The notes under the pieces are model-generated. The model was not told the origin of the DNA. It did no database searches and saw nothing but the letters and a program-made list of their open reading frames with translations. A stretch of DNA of 64,000 nt from Gonatopus flavifemur. Its lineage: Eukaryota; Arthropoda; Insecta; Hymenoptera; Dryinidae. Made by a program: the position numbers and the translations under genes. Location: the NCBI GenBank assembly GCA_018340375.1, contig JAFFJZ010000008.1, forward strand, positions 4,402,001 to 4,466,000, read 5' to 3'. Positions 36,221-47,622 of the stretch are shown here, piece after piece (position 1 is the first letter of the stretch; each line of letters starts with the position of its first letter).

Positions 36221-37043
36221 CTACACTGTTGGAAAAATCTGTTTGGAATTTAATGTAAAAAGTTTGGAAGCAATTAATACACACAATTGTGTATCAATTT
36301 TCAAACATTTTTGTATCCCCAAAATAATAGACAGAATTTTGAAATTCAAGCCACAACATTATAAAAATCGATGTAAAAAAATGCATGAATTTTCAACACT
36401 ATATTACTTAATTTCCAAAATTCCTCCCAAATGTTTCATCATGTTATGGTATGAAATAATTACAAAAAATTCTGAAAATCAAAATACATATATGGATGAA
36501 TTATTAGAATCGCGTGATTTGATTTTACGATGAATTTTCAACACCACATCATTTAATTTCAAAAATCCCTCCTGAATACTTCATCATGTTTTGTTACGAA
36601 ATTAATACAAAAAATTCTGAAAATGAAAATACATATATGAGCGAATTATTAGAACTGCGTGATTTGATTTCACAATTAGTGATGTTGATTTTACAACAAG
36701 TAATTTTCCCTACAAAAATTCACATCGAAAGGGTAGACCACGATTGTCCCGAAATTTCCTGATTTATTGAAAACTAGTACTTTCTAGTCATTTCTCAAAA
36801 TCTACTAGTTTTCATCAGATCGGGGAATTTCAGGTTCACACACTTTCGGGATAATCGCATATATCGGGATATGAATTTTCATAAACTGTGGTGAATATCA
36901 GAAGCTTTGTTTGAAGTTCATGAAATATGTGATTGATTTTTCAACATCCAAATGTGGAATACAATTCATATAGCGCCCTTAAAAATTAATGTATTTTTTT
37001 CTATGAACATATATTAAATTCACAAACATTTTTAACATTGTAT
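36221..37043. mobile_element. Possible 0.8 kb element with CTACACTGTT ends
   Basis: CTACACTGTTGGAAAAATCT at the left resembles the terminus at 28827. The right side ends ACATTTTTAACATTGTA, a diverged complement. Both subterminal regions carry GAATTTAATGTA-like words. It contains a tandem duplication (36385-36674) and a small palindrome around AAAACTAGTA / TACTAGTTTTC (36765-36815). A 107-codon frame (36210-36533) shows no known domain. The end pairing is tentative. Confidence 0.4.
36385..36674 (+). repeat. Two-unit tandem repeat, period 145 bp
   Basis: The unit begins ATGAATTTTCAACAC and ends GCGTGATTTGATTT. It occurs at 36385-36529 and again at 36530-36674 with scattered substitutions (roughly 85-90 percent alike by eye). 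The second unit starts at the base after the first, indicating a simple local duplication. Confidence 0.85.
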
Positions 37044-37453
37044 GCATAAGTGAGAACAGTTATACCATTCTTGTCGTATCATACAGTATGAGCATTCTTC
37101 ACACGACTTTTGTACCTCTGATGATACAGAATATTAATTTCCAATAAACTGCAAAGAATTTGTGAATTTCCACAATCAAGGGAGTAAATTCAATTTGATC
37201 CCCCGGCATAAAACAGATAAGCAACTGCAAATGGGAAAATGGCCGTGAGCAAGGAGAAACGTTGCACTCGGTTACGTTCGACTTGTCTCGATTCGTTTCG
37301 TCTTCATACGTTGATCAAACTGAACGATATAGACATAATTACTTTAAAAGCAATCGGATCAGTCAAAATAATTATACCATTTGCAAAATTCATCATACTC
37401 TACTTATTGTATGGTTCTATAGGAATGATGGATCTTCATCAAATTACTTTTAA

Positions 37454-38066
37454 GGGTCTTTCTGATTAACATTTAAAAAAAACATTTTTTTTCATAGAAA
37501 AAAATTGAGATATCGTTTTGAAAATTTGTAGATATGTTTATTAGACCTTAGATATTGAAAAAACAATTTTCAGATTTAAACAGGTTTATTTTTGTCATAC
37601 TAATTCGAACAACAAAAAAACACTGAGAAAAGACGGTGGGAGTGATTTGGGACGACCGGAAGATCTGAAAAAGAACAAAAAAAAATGGCGATTATCCTTG
37701 TTGAAGTAGTTATCGCATGAATTAGGATCTTCTTGATTGGTCAAAAATTGTCCGATTTTCCAATTTCAAAAGTCGATTTTTTTCGAAAAATCGAAAAATA
37801 GCCTCCATTTTGTTATTTTTTTCATAAAAAAAATATCCTAGTTCATACGATAGACACTGCAACAAGGAATGATTTGCCATCCTTTTACATTTGTTTTAGA
37901 TCATCGGGTCGTCTCAAATCACTCCCACCGTCATTCTTTGGTGTTTTTGTTTGTTTAAAGTAGTAAAACATACCTACACCTTTCCAAAATGATATCTCAA
38001 TTTTGTCTATGAGAAAAAAATGTTGGAAAAAAACTTTTCCTCGAAAATTTTAACCAGAAAGAACCC
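37454..38066. mobile_element. 613 bp TIR element flanked by TTAA
   Basis: GGGTCTTTCTGATTAACATT at the left is mirrored by TTTTAACCAGAAAGAACCC at the right, and both ends abut TTAA (37450-37453 and 38067-38070). The arms run about 190 bases. They share AAAATTGAGATATC and GACGGTGGGAGTGATTTGGG opposite CAAATCACTCCCACCGTC. TTAA duplication is the hallmark of piggyBac transposition, so this is a candidate piggyBac-type MITE. piggyBac ends usually begin CCC rather than GGG, so the assignment is uncertain. Confidence 0.75.
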
Positions 38067-38259
38067 TTAATAACACGAAACAGTTTCATAGTGTTTTCAG
38101 CAGAACAAGGTTTCATTGTACAGAATAGAGCTCTCTTGATTTGGGAGAGTGAAAAATTATTATTTAGCAGTTTACTAATTCGATCTCTTATAAGTATCCC
38201 AATGCAAATTAGTGATTGTATGAATTAGTGAAGCGGAAAGTTCACTAATTTTCCGGGCA

Positions 38260-38680
38260 TCTATGAAAATTCCTGTGAACTCTACTGGAAACCTCTGAAT
38301 CCCACTGAAAACTCTGAAAATATCTGAACAATCTGAATGAATTTAGAATGATCTGAAAAATTTTGAAAATCTTTTGGAAATCTGAGAAACTCTTGCTGAG
38401 TAAACACATTTTTTCACTGAAAATTTTTTTGAATATCTATAAATACCTCTGAAAAACTCAGAATTTGTTTAGAAAACACTGAAACTTTTTGAAAAACTAT
38501 AAACGCCTCTAAAATCCTCTTACATATTTGCAGTCTAAATTCTCTACATCTGGGAGAGTGGAGAACCGTTCGTTTCACTCCATTAATTGTCGAAGGTGAA
38601 CTTGTCCGTTTTGAGTGGTATTTTTACATTTTCCGAGTGAACCTTCACTCTTTCGGAGTGAAAATCCCTGACGATTCCAG
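38260..38680. repeat. Relic of CTCTGAAAA repeat plus a GAGTGAA/TTCACTC-rich tail
   Basis: CTCTGAAT, CTCTGAAAA and CTCTAAAA words recur at 38278-38520. Then 38560-38670 holds TTCACTC and GAGTGAA words in both orientations (TTCGTTTCACTCC, GAACCTTCACTCTTTCGGAG). Ends are not definable. Confidence 0.45.
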
Positions 38681-39283
38681 GATTTTCCAGGTCATTTCGA
38701 AATTTTTCCAGAACAAAGTGACCATATAACTTCACAAAATAATTTTCCGAATTCCCTAATCATTTTTGTCGTCAGGTACACTGTAAAGACATGAACGGAA
38801 TCGTCCTACACGCAGCAAACGGGAAATTCCGATCATGGGATAGACACGCACATACGATAGACAGAGAGACCTGATTCCGATGCTAGTAACCCCTTTAAGA
38901 GGATACAAGCTCATCGACCGACCTCGTTTTTTTCTTCTAAATTATTCGGAGCTGAATTCATGCAATAATTTGTAACTTTCAGGGATGATTCTTTGAGACT
39001 TCATCCACGTTGCTGAAGGGCCTGAATTTAGAATTTCGAGAAAAAGTGTTGGAGAAAAAATCATCATATATTATATGCTGACAATATTTGATGCTATTCA
39101 AAAATTCAACCAAAATATTTCACTCTTTTGGATACATTGAGAAAAATCGCTTCGTTGCGTGAGCAAAAATACTTTGGTTGATAATCTTTATTGGGTACAA
39201 ATGAAAATTTGTTTGCGTTAGCAAAAACAATAATTTGACGTTTATTCATGTTGAATATAAAAGTTTAGTTACTAGTAGCATAA

Positions 39284-40181
39284 GGGGGTATTCTGATCTA
39301 GGAATTTGAAAAAATCGACATTTCTTTTCATATTTTTTAATTTTAGACATTCAAGAATAAGCCATTGGAAGGATGTTTTTGAATGCTCGTTATTTACAGA
39401 GTTATAGCCATTTTAGTGACACGGCATCTAATCTGTTACGACCGGAAAAATAATATCACATATTGTTCCAAAAACCGGTCAGATTTTGTCAGGATTTGAT
39501 GTACTGTCGAACGAACTTCGGAGAATGAGCGTTTTGAAGTTGAGGAAGGTACATTATATGGAGCAGGAATCGCCGATTAACAATATGTCAGTTTACCGCA
39601 CTGTGCAATGAGTAAAATTTCCGGAATCTTGACTCAAAACTTCAAACGCGTTTTTCTCGAAACTACTTTTTTCGAGCTGGCGTGCACGATATCTCAAGTT
39701 CTACTGAACCGATTCATTCAAATTTAGTATGAACATTCTTTATACATGTCTCTATCGTATGAATCAACAGAAATTCAAAATTGGTCAATTTTACTATTTT
39801 AAAAAAATCTGAAATGGTCATAAAAAATATGGGAAAAAAAGTTTGTTTCCAAATGGCTGCCATTGTGTCTGAAATTTTTTTTTGACTTGTCCGAGGTTCA
39901 TACCATAGCGGTACTTTACTGATTGAGATCCAATTGGATTTTTTTGTTTCAGATCACCAGAAGGGCTGAAATCACGCACGCCAGGGCAGTCTTTTTTTCG
40001 AACCCTTATACCCTTCACCACCTGACAACTTTGTTAATTTTGAACATTTTTTTTCCAGTAATCTTTTTTGTATCCTTAAAAGATCAATAAACAAATGTTG
40101 AAACAATGAACAGTGAAAATATTATTTGTACAGAGCTCGAAAAAATGTCCGAAATTCGTGCTTCTACTCTAGAATACCCCC
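39284..40181. mobile_element. 0.9 kb element with short GGGGGTATTCT ends
   Basis: GGGGGTATTCTGATCTAG at the left faces AGAATACCCCC at the right, preceded by CTACTCT. Terminal repeats are short, about 11-16 bases, unlike the long-armed neighbours. A 67-codon minus frame (39818-40021) lies inside but has no recognisable transposase motif. I could not identify a clean target duplication. It is probably a non-autonomous DNA transposon. Confidence 0.65.
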
Positions 40182-42923
40182 TCAAGTTATTTATTTGTGA
40201 CGACTAACAATTTATACGCATTGAATAAATTGTTTCATTTCAAAAATGTTTATTCGAGACAACTTGAAATATTTATTCAAATGAGTTTCTTAATAAATAA
40301 AAACTGATGATGCATGCGCCGACTACCATTCCATCATTTTCAATTGTTTCACCGGCATTTTCACCCATGCTCACGGCGATGAAGGATTTTGGATTTCATT
40401 TTTGGAAGAATAGATTACTCCATAGCAAAAGTATCCAATTCAATCGGTTTATCGGTTTCTTAATCGTTTTATCTGAAGAATATTCGTGCAAAATTTTTTT
40501 TCATGTCATGAAATTGTGCTAAAATATGGAGCAAGTGGAAATGCAAAAGATTTGCCCTTTGTAAGGGACTTTCAAGGCCTAGCGAGGCCTTGTAATAACC
40601 TAGAAAGTTACTGGAGTCATTTCTAGTAAGATTGTTTAGAGATTCCTAGTAGATATTTGATTTTCAATAACCAAGAATATTTCAGTACAATCATATTTCA
40701 TCATATATAATAATTTAGTTGGAATAACATTTTGATTCAATTGGAATATTTGGTTGTCACAACGTCAAAATATTTATTCGTGAGAAGTAAAAGTTTTACT
40801 CATTCCAACTGAATTCAATTAACTAAATAAAATGCGTTGATTCGAATGAAAGTCTAGCTGTCTGGTGTATGAATGAATTATTTTGCTGCTGTGGCTAGCA
40901 TTTAGTTACAGCAACTATGTGATTTTTCTCAGTGTATTTTGTAACAAATTTCTACAATCGAATATCTCATTGCGTGATAATCAGATATCGTGTTCACGTT
41001 GATAAATATATGCAGAATTTTATCAAGGTCTGTTGTGAATACATTTTAATTCGATACAATTACTTTCATATTGTGATATTCTTCGACGTTCACGTTTTAT
41101 CGAAGTTATGAATTTCTTTCTTATCATCTTATCACATTCTTAGATAGACCTTTGATTCGGTATATCTATGAACCCTGTAAACATAAATTATCTGCCAGTT
41201 ACGGCAATCATCTATTCAAAACTTTATCATACAGATAAAATTACTCTGGAAATAATCCGTGAGAAGATGAAGGAATGAAAACCCAAATATTCAATTCCGA
41301 TTTTATGACAGAAAAGATTGTAAAAATGTCCTAGGAATAAATTGAGACAGATGAGATTCTTTTCAACCAATAGTGAAGCGAATGGTTCTCATCTGTTGGT
41401 TTGTGTTTGTGGTAAAAACGTGATGCGAATGAAGCATCACAAATCAGCACCGTGGGGTCAGAATTATAAACACATTCAAGCAATATCTAATAATATTCTC
41501 AATTTACCGCACAATTTTCTATACTTTTTTTAGCATGAGGATTGAAACATTGAATCTTATGAATATGTACGGAATATGAATAAATATACTTCTTCGTACC
41601 ACGCTAAACTCAAGTATTTATGTGATAATATTTCAATTATTAATAATAAAGTTAATGATTTTAATTGGATGAGGATAAACATATGATCATATACCTGTTT
41701 ATGCTGGAAGTATTCCTTCCGTAGAGATGTATAGAAGTAACGCTTTGCATTCGTATATGATGTTGGAGTACATTTCAACCTTCTAAAAATATTTATAACA
41801 TCCTTTACGCACGTTGCTACTTGGGTAGCGTTCAATGAATTCGAAATGTCATGCAGAAGCTAATAATAATTTCATGATATCTTATATGGATTTTATTCAA
41901 AAAATTAGAATAACAAATTCTACCTTCCACCGCATTTTAATTCTTTACCATAATTGTATGTAAAATTATTTCTCTTACCCAACTTTTTTTTTTAATCTTT
42001 CCAAATAAATTGTCACCAAAAAAATGAATAATGAAGAACGATTATTCAAAAAAGTCAGCAATGATTCCCAATCATTTTCAATACGATTCTTCACTTCCAT
42101 TTTCTTCTGATTTAAATTATTTCGATTACCGAAGTTATAATTTTGCATGCGAGAAAATAAATTTGCAAAATTCTTCAATTTTTTTCGAGAATATTTTTAT
42201 TCATTTGTATTTTCAAAGCTGTTCATTTATACTGATTAACATTTCTTTTTTTTTTCTTTCTTGCTCCAAAAAATAAAAGATAAATGAATAAATGAACCAA
42301 AGTATTCAATTTTCAAATCTAATCAGTTGTAACAGAAGTACCACACTTTTATTCAGTCCTCAAGAGGATGATTGTGACCTTCAATGCTCGTAGCAACTTT
42401 GAATGTTTTTGTATATCAGATTAACTTTAAAAAGTCTCGAGAAGGATAGATAATGATAAGTAAAGCAGGAAGGTGAATAATCCATACATGCTGGTACCCT
42501 AAAAAAAAGGATTGTATACTTGGACGGAAAACGCTTGGGCGTTCCTGAACTTGATGTACATCATATACGTCAGTCTATAGTGTAGGAGGTTCATATACAG
42601 TGAGCTATGTGTGTGAGTGAATATATGAGTATACAACCATAACATCTTATGTATTGAATCTAGATATTAATGTACTAACAGCAGACCCGAAGACAAACCA
42701 TATCATTCGTTTAGTAATTAAGATTATTTTTTGAAAGGAATAATAACTGAAATGGAATTTTGCGATACATTGGAAATCAAAATCAAAATACAGCAGCTCA
42801 TTCAAAAACAAATGCACCTCTCTTGGTCGAAATATAAAAATCGAACCAGAATGAAAATCATAAAAATACACTACGTTGGGGCGGAAACGGAACCCTTCGA
42901 GCGTTGGAATCAAGAGTTTCACA
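40182..42923. other. No gene recognised; repeat remnant near 40850-40936
   Basis: AT-rich, short frames only. At 40886-40936 the words GCTGCTGTGGCTAGC and TTAGTTACAGCAAC followed by TTTTTCTCAGTGTA belong to the CACGGAGAAA element family. The left end of that copy is not recognisable. The rest shows nothing. Confidence 0.5.
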
Positions 42924-43267
42924 CAGGGCTGGACAAGTATTTGAAATACAATACAATTATGCGAAAAAGGTAGTGAAAATAAAATCGGTACTTTGTATTT
43001 TGAATTTACAATACATTTCCTTTGGTATTTCGTATATCGAGTGTATTTTTCAAAGAATTTTATATTTCACAGTCGAAAAATATAGTTTTAAAAAGTATTT
43101 TATGTTTTGTATTTCAGATACATTTTTCTGAGTATTTTGACTAATTCTCATATATTTAAAAGATTAAATATCAAAGATTCTGAATGAAACACATCAAATA
43201 TAAAATGCTAAAGGAAATTCCAGTACGTATTTAGAATGATTGTATTTCAAATGCTTGCCCAGCTCTG
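42924..43267. mobile_element. 344 bp hAT-type MITE with 8 bp target duplication
   Basis: CAGGGCTGGACAAGTATTTG at the left is mirrored by CAAATGCTTGCCCAGCTCTG at the right. The flanks are GTTTCACA (42916-42923) and GTCTCACA (43268-43275), seven of eight bases identical. CAGNGCTGG termini and an 8 bp duplication are typical of hAT elements. The interior is filled with GTATTT/AAATAC words and has no coding capacity. Confidence 0.9.
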
Positions 43268-44125
43268 GTCTCACAGTATATAATATCGTTATGATGTGGC
43301 GTCGTTGTGATGTGATGTTTCAGTGATGCAATATTTTTCACGAGATTATAGCATCACTGGATTTTATAAAAGTTTTGTCACTCACTTTACTTTTGGTGTA
43401 ATATATGCTGTAATAAAAACAATAAACTTGTCAAATTCCCAATTGAAAGCCTCGGAATGCACCATGTGTGTGAATGAAATATGTAAAAATTGTATGAAAA
43501 CTGATTATCATTGTTGTGAAATGATTTTGTATAATTTTTCCACTAGTGGATGAATTTTATGTACATCCAAATCAAAGGATTAGGTATTTTAATTCAGAAC
43601 ATTTGAGATAAAGAGAACTGTTGACCGTAATAATACAGCAGAATAATTATCAGAAAATTAAATAAGGATATCTTACTGACAATCACTGTGAAAAAATATA
43701 AAAAATCGTATATGAAGATGGAGAATGAAAGATTATTGGTTGAGGATTAATTTAGACTTGATTAAAAATGAAGAAAGGCCAGGAAGTTATACTTCCTGGG
43801 TGAAAGATAATGGGAGAAAGAATGCAGATAAAGAAACTAACTTACATTCGTTTGGTGGAAATATTGTATCGTACTTTATCACGTATATTCAAATATGATT
43901 TTTCGAATTATATAATAATGAAAAGGAAAGAAGGAACAAAAAGAATGGTAATAATGGAAATAGAACGGAAAATACGGAAACAATCAAGGAAAAGTGAGAT
44001 TAACAAGTTGAATAGAATTAAACCAAGGTATATTGTGAAATTCAAAGACAATTATACTAAGTAGTTCTACTTGAATCAGAGAAGTGCTGTACAGAGCGAT
44101 GTTTTGATAAAATTGAAGCATTCTT
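43268..44125. other. No gene recognised
   Basis: AT-rich, two short frames (76 and 84 codons) without known similarity. The part 43760-44060 is purine-rich (AAAGGAAAGAAGGAACAAAA). Confidence 0.5.
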
Positions 44126-44350
44126 CTAGAAAGGGGACTAGTATCTCCTTAGGGGTAACTTTGACAGCCATTGGGCCGCTTCAACGGAGTGCCAAAGTAC
44201 GGCTTAAACGCATGCGGAACGAAGTCGCGGGGCCTTGTGTGGCGGCGCACACATTTAAGCGTGCTTTGGTGCGTCGTTAAAGCGGTCCAAGGGCTGTCGA
44301 GGTTACCCTGAAAAGTCAAGATAACCCCGTTTCCGGAACTTTCTAACGGA
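44126..44350. mobile_element. 225 bp GC-rich foldback element
   Basis: TCTAGAAAGGGGAC at the left is mirrored, with divergence, by GTTTCCGGAACTTTCTAACGGA at the right. Inside, AGGGGTAACTTTGACAGCCA, TTGGGCCGCTTCAACG and GCCAAAGTACGGCTTAAACG all recur inverted on the right (CGCTTAAAT, CACCAAAGC, CCGCTTTAACG). It folds into one long stem centred near 44235. A 69-codon plus frame crosses it and is a by-product. Its base composition contrasts sharply with the AT-rich flanks. Confidence 0.8.
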
Positions 44351-44478
44351 GTGATTAAATATCAATTCTTTCCTTTGAATTCTCGCGAAGATTGATAAAT
44401 CAAAAGGAAAGAAAGCATGAGAAAGGACATTACTTTCGATACATGAAGAAGATGCACCTAGTAAACAAACTATGCACT

Positions 44479-44650
44479 TACACGGAGAAAAAAATCTGCT
44501 GTCACAGCAAATCGAGGTATTGTATGAAAAATGGCGAATCTTTTGGCTAACCTAGCTAAAAACTCGCTGCCACAGCTAACTGAATTGCTGACAGAGCAAC
44601 ATGATTAACTGAAGTAGCCAATTTGATGCTGAACTAGCAAAATTTTTAAT
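44479..44650. repeat. TACACGGAGAAAAA-end element, right end unclear
   Basis: Starts TACACGGAGAAAAAAATCTG and carries GCTGTCACAGCAAATC, TTTGGCTAACCTAGC, TCGCTGCCACAGCTAAC and CTAGCAAAATTTT. These are the words of the 26332 and 26958 elements. Confidence 0.6.
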
Positions 44651-44676
44651 ATTACCCAGCCAGCAAAATCAAGGCG

Positions 44677-44960
44677 GTGCTTCTAGCAGCGTCGCTACCA
44701 TCCACTTATACATTCAAAAGCATTCTTGTACATACAGTACTTGATTTATGTATGGAAATGGGAGCGACTTGGTAGCATTTTACTAGAAGCACTACTTGGT
44801 AGCACTTCCTGGTAATACTGGTAGCACTGAGGTAGTGTTATGTTATAGCTTGCATTATATATATGCTATGGTACTTTGTAGTACCAAAATCCTGGGAAAG
44901 CTGCCACGTTGCTGCCGTGGCACTGCTAGTAGCATAACCGCAAATTTGGAAGCGCTTTAC
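44677..44960. repeat. Repeat rich in GGTAGCAC words
   Basis: GGTGCTTCTAGCAGCGTCGC at the left pairs with GCATTTTACTAGAAGCACT near 44780-44800, forming a hairpin of about 120 bases. Beyond it TGGTAGCACT-like words continue to about 44940 (ACTGGTAGCACTGAGGTAG, GCTGCCGTGGCACTGC). This is an internally repetitive non-coding element with unclear outer ends. Confidence 0.5.
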
Positions 44961-45104
44961 TGGCCGGGTATGATGGATTCAAAAATTCTAAGACATTCGG
45001 AATATGGACATGGGGAAGGCATGCTTTAAAAAAAAATACAGATCCCAAAGAAAAATGTCCCACAGTTTTCAACCGATGTGGGTAAAACTTATATGGGACC
45101 ACTA

Positions 45105-45310
45105 TCATCCTAGTCCACGACTGTGATAAAAATTTCGAAACGATCGGATAAGCAGAACGGGAGATATGCGCGTACGAAACTCAGGGGGGGGGGGCCCTAC
45201 AGTCACACAGACAGACAGACAGACACGGTAACAACATTGTTCCCCGAGTTCTGAGGAACTTTTCGGTGTAGGAGACTTTGAATTTAGAGACAAAAAAATT
45301 TCCGGTTCCT
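45105..45310 (-). repeat. Retroelement-like fragment with CAGA microsatellite
   Basis: The block contains GAACGGGAGATATGCGCGTA, a run of G and C, ACAGTCACACAGACAGACAG and a GAGTTCTGAGGAACTTTTC part. The minus strand translates to a short open frame including CYRVCLSVCVTV. Such CAGACAGA-bearing pieces often occur in insect LINE fragments, but I cannot assign a family. Confidence 0.3.
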
Positions 45311-45470
45311 CGAAACGGTCACAAAGCTTCCCTCTAACGAGGAAGCAAAATACATAAAGAGATCATATAAAATGACTTTATGGGGTAGGAATTTGAAACT
45401 TGAATGAAATGAACAACTTCACGTTCATTATACAAAAGATTCTTCCCCCGTAGAAAACATTCCAGCTCCT

Positions 45471-45690
45471 ATCCCAGATAACATGTAGGCTTGTCATAAC
45501 CCTGTCACACTTGTCATTCGATTGTTTTTGGCTTGTCATTGACAACCTTGTCAGTGTAAGGTTGCTACAGCCCTGCTGCAAGGGTTTTGTACGCTTGTAC
45601 CCTTGTCGTGTGTCAACTAGGAGGCTTATGTCAACCTTGTCACAAGCTTGCCTGACAACATTGCAGCAAGGTTAAATTGCTATCTGGGAT
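45471..45690. mobile_element. 220 bp MITE with ATCCCAGATA ends
   Basis: ATCCCAGATAACATGTAGG at the left is mirrored by TTGCTATCTGGGAT at the right. The interior repeats CTTGTCA, CTTGTCAT and TTGACAAC words at least eight times in both orientations. No coding capacity. Confidence 0.8.
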
Positions 45691-46235
45691 TCTAGTTCTG
45701 GTGGTAGACGCAGTACGAAGGCCCACTCTCACTTCAAAGACACGCCAAGAATGATCCCTACTAGGGTTTTTATGCATGAATTTAAGAAATATTTACAACT
45801 TACATATATGTATCGTACCTTATACTCATCATAATATAAAGAATGAACTATTAACGAGCTCCGTAAAGGCCACTCTCAGGGGACTGCAGAAGAGTTCTAA
45901 TACAGATAAAATTGGTTTTTGGGGTAGTTCTAGTGTCAATTATATTGTGGAAAATTCACAAATACACCAGGGAATCATGGTGTTGAATCAATGTAAACAC
46001 TTTGCTTGTGATCACTGATACAAATGGAACATTGAGGTGAGGTGCTGTATGGGTGTAAAGCATCAAAAGTAAGTTTTATTTTCGGTCACGTGAAAATGTC
46101 TATGCGAGCGCGTGGTTACAATCATATCTCGCCAGCAATCCGCTGATTTCCCATTGAAACTTACTGACGAATCAGTAATAGATATTTTCACTGGTTGAAA
46201 CAGTGATATTTTCACTACTTCAGGTTTAAAGAGTA

Positions 46236-46302
46236 CAATTGAGGGTCCTCATGCAATAACCGGTTAGGCGCGCGAAAACCGGTGAAAGCAGTCACGTCAC
46301 CC
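46236..46302. mobile_element. Solo end of foldback family A
   Basis: CAATTGAGGGTCCTCATGCA, AATAACCGGTTAGGCGCGCG and AAAACCGGTGAAAGCAGTCA are the terminal bases of the family seen at 50591 and 53060. The copy breaks off after GTCACGTCACCC, so only one terminus remains. The sequence itself can fold through AACCGGTT and AACCGGT. Confidence 0.75.
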
Positions 46303-46315
46303 TAGTAAGAATGAA

Positions 46316-46425
46316 TCCATATATGCTTCCTATATAATACATATATGGATCATATATGAATTCATATATTCTTCCATATATAAATTCAAACACATTCATA
46401 TATAAATTCAGATATTTTCATACAC
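46316..46425. repeat. Degenerate TTCATATATA repeat
   Basis: About nine loosely spaced copies of TATATGAAT/ATTCATATA-type words, in both orientations. The block directly follows the solo end of family A. Confidence 0.6.
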
Positions 46426-46539
46426 ACCCACATAGCACAAAAAAATTTCTTCAGAGTTTACTTCTACAAATGTTGAATGAGCTTGGCCAGGATCACTTTG
46501 AGTAGAAAAAAACCTGCTTCGAAGTCAATTATTAGAAAG

Positions 46540-46606
46540 TTCTCCCAGTGGGGATTGAACCTGGGTTCTGCGAGTGAGAGTCAGGCTTCTGTCATATCAG
46601 CGATTG
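46540..46606 (-). repeat. tRNA-derived SINE copy 1
   Basis: On the minus strand, CGCTGATATGAC (complement of 46593-46604) resembles a pol III A box. GGTTCAATCCC (complement of 46551-46561) is a near-perfect B box. They are about 30 bases apart and the B box is followed by CACTGGGAGAA. Similar sequences at 51560, 59200 and 59735 show a dispersed family rather than a functional tRNA. No anticodon arm or acceptor stem folds correctly. Confidence 0.7.
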
Positions 46607-46710
46607 AATTGGAAACGTTGGGAAGGATTGTAATTTTACCTCACTGAATCCGAAACCATTCTTTATATCTGAGAAAGCTTATTCCCGACGAAGGGACCTG
46701 GTAATTCAAT

Positions 46711-47622
46711 ATGTCCGTAGGATAAGTAAGCGAAAAACAAAAGTGTGACAAAACTCGACTTCATTATCCAAAAGTGCACAGTAATAGTCGCTGTTGATAG
46801 TGGTTCCTTTTTGGGGATAGTCGATGAATATTATTCCTTTCGCATGCCAAAATACAGACGCCATCACCTTGCCGGCCGACCGGTGCGTCTTTGCTCGCTT
46901 TGGATTCGATTCGTCGATTTCTGTCCACTCAGCTGACTGTCTTTTGGATTCTGGTGTGTAATGGTGAAGCCATGTTTCATCCATTGTCACATATCGACGA
47001 TAGAATTCGATTTTATTGCGATTTAACAGCGCCAAACACTCCTCCGAAGCATCAATTCGTTGTTGTTTTTGGTTGACTGTGAGCTCACGCGGCACTCATT
47101 TTGCACAGAGCTTTCGCATACCCAAATATTCGTGTAAAATGGTAAAAACACTACTATCTGATATCTTTACGATGTTAGCTAGCTCGTGCACTTTCAATTT
47201 GCGATCGTTCATAACCAATTTGTGGATTTTTTCTATGTTTTCTGGAATAACAGCTTCATTTGGGCGTCCACTGCGCTCTGCGTCATTTGTGCTGGTACGA
47301 CCACGTTTAAATTCAGCAATCCACTTCTATACCATTTGTCTCGATGGAGCAGAGTCCGGATAATGTTTATTATCAAGCCATTGTTTGGTTTCCACTGGAT
47401 TTTGTTTTTTTCATCAAAAAGCAATGCTTTATCAAAACTCGAAATTAATTTTTTTCCATTTTTCTTCAATAATTAAATTTGCTTCACAGAAAATGCTGTA
47501 ACTCACGAATCAATAGTCAGATTGCTATCAAAATTACACACGTATCGTTTGAAGGTTAGTACTAAATACAAATCATATGGAAAAAATTCTAATAACGTCA
47601 TGTATGTGTCATCCTACGGACT
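46711..47622 (-). mobile_element. Internally deleted mariner element, about 0.9 kb
   Basis: The outer ends are TGTCCGTAGGATA at 46712 and its inverted match ATCCTACGGACT at 47611-47622, with TA at 46710-46711. A broken mariner transposase lies between, on the minus strand. Length is about 910 bases against roughly 1.3 kb usual for the family. The shortfall fits the missing C-terminal third of the transposase. The element cannot move by itself. Confidence 0.88.
46740..47470 (-). pseudogene. Broken mariner transposase
   Basis: Reading on the minus strand, recognisable pieces are a degraded N-terminal part, the linker region FKRGRTSTNDAERSGRPNEA, the motif GMRKL, then VPREL, the first catalytic aspartate in YVTMDETW, HHYTPE, and GKVMASVFW...GIIFIDY. 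Lesions: a frameshift near 47400, an in-frame TAG at 47327-47329, an in-frame TGA at 47096-47098 just before VPREL, and loss of everything after DYYCALLD. The HQDNA motif and the third catalytic aspartate are therefore absent. In the family the transposase binds the terminal repeats and cuts at TA sites; this copy is dead. Confidence 0.92.

Noticed and set aside
44071..44280. 69-codon Arg-rich plus frame
   Set aside because: It lies in the GC-rich foldback stem; the frame breaks immediately outside it.
46551..46561. Functional tRNA gene suggested by a GGTTCAATCCC B box
   Set aside because: No acceptor stem or anticodon arm folds. Four similar dispersed copies indicate a SINE.
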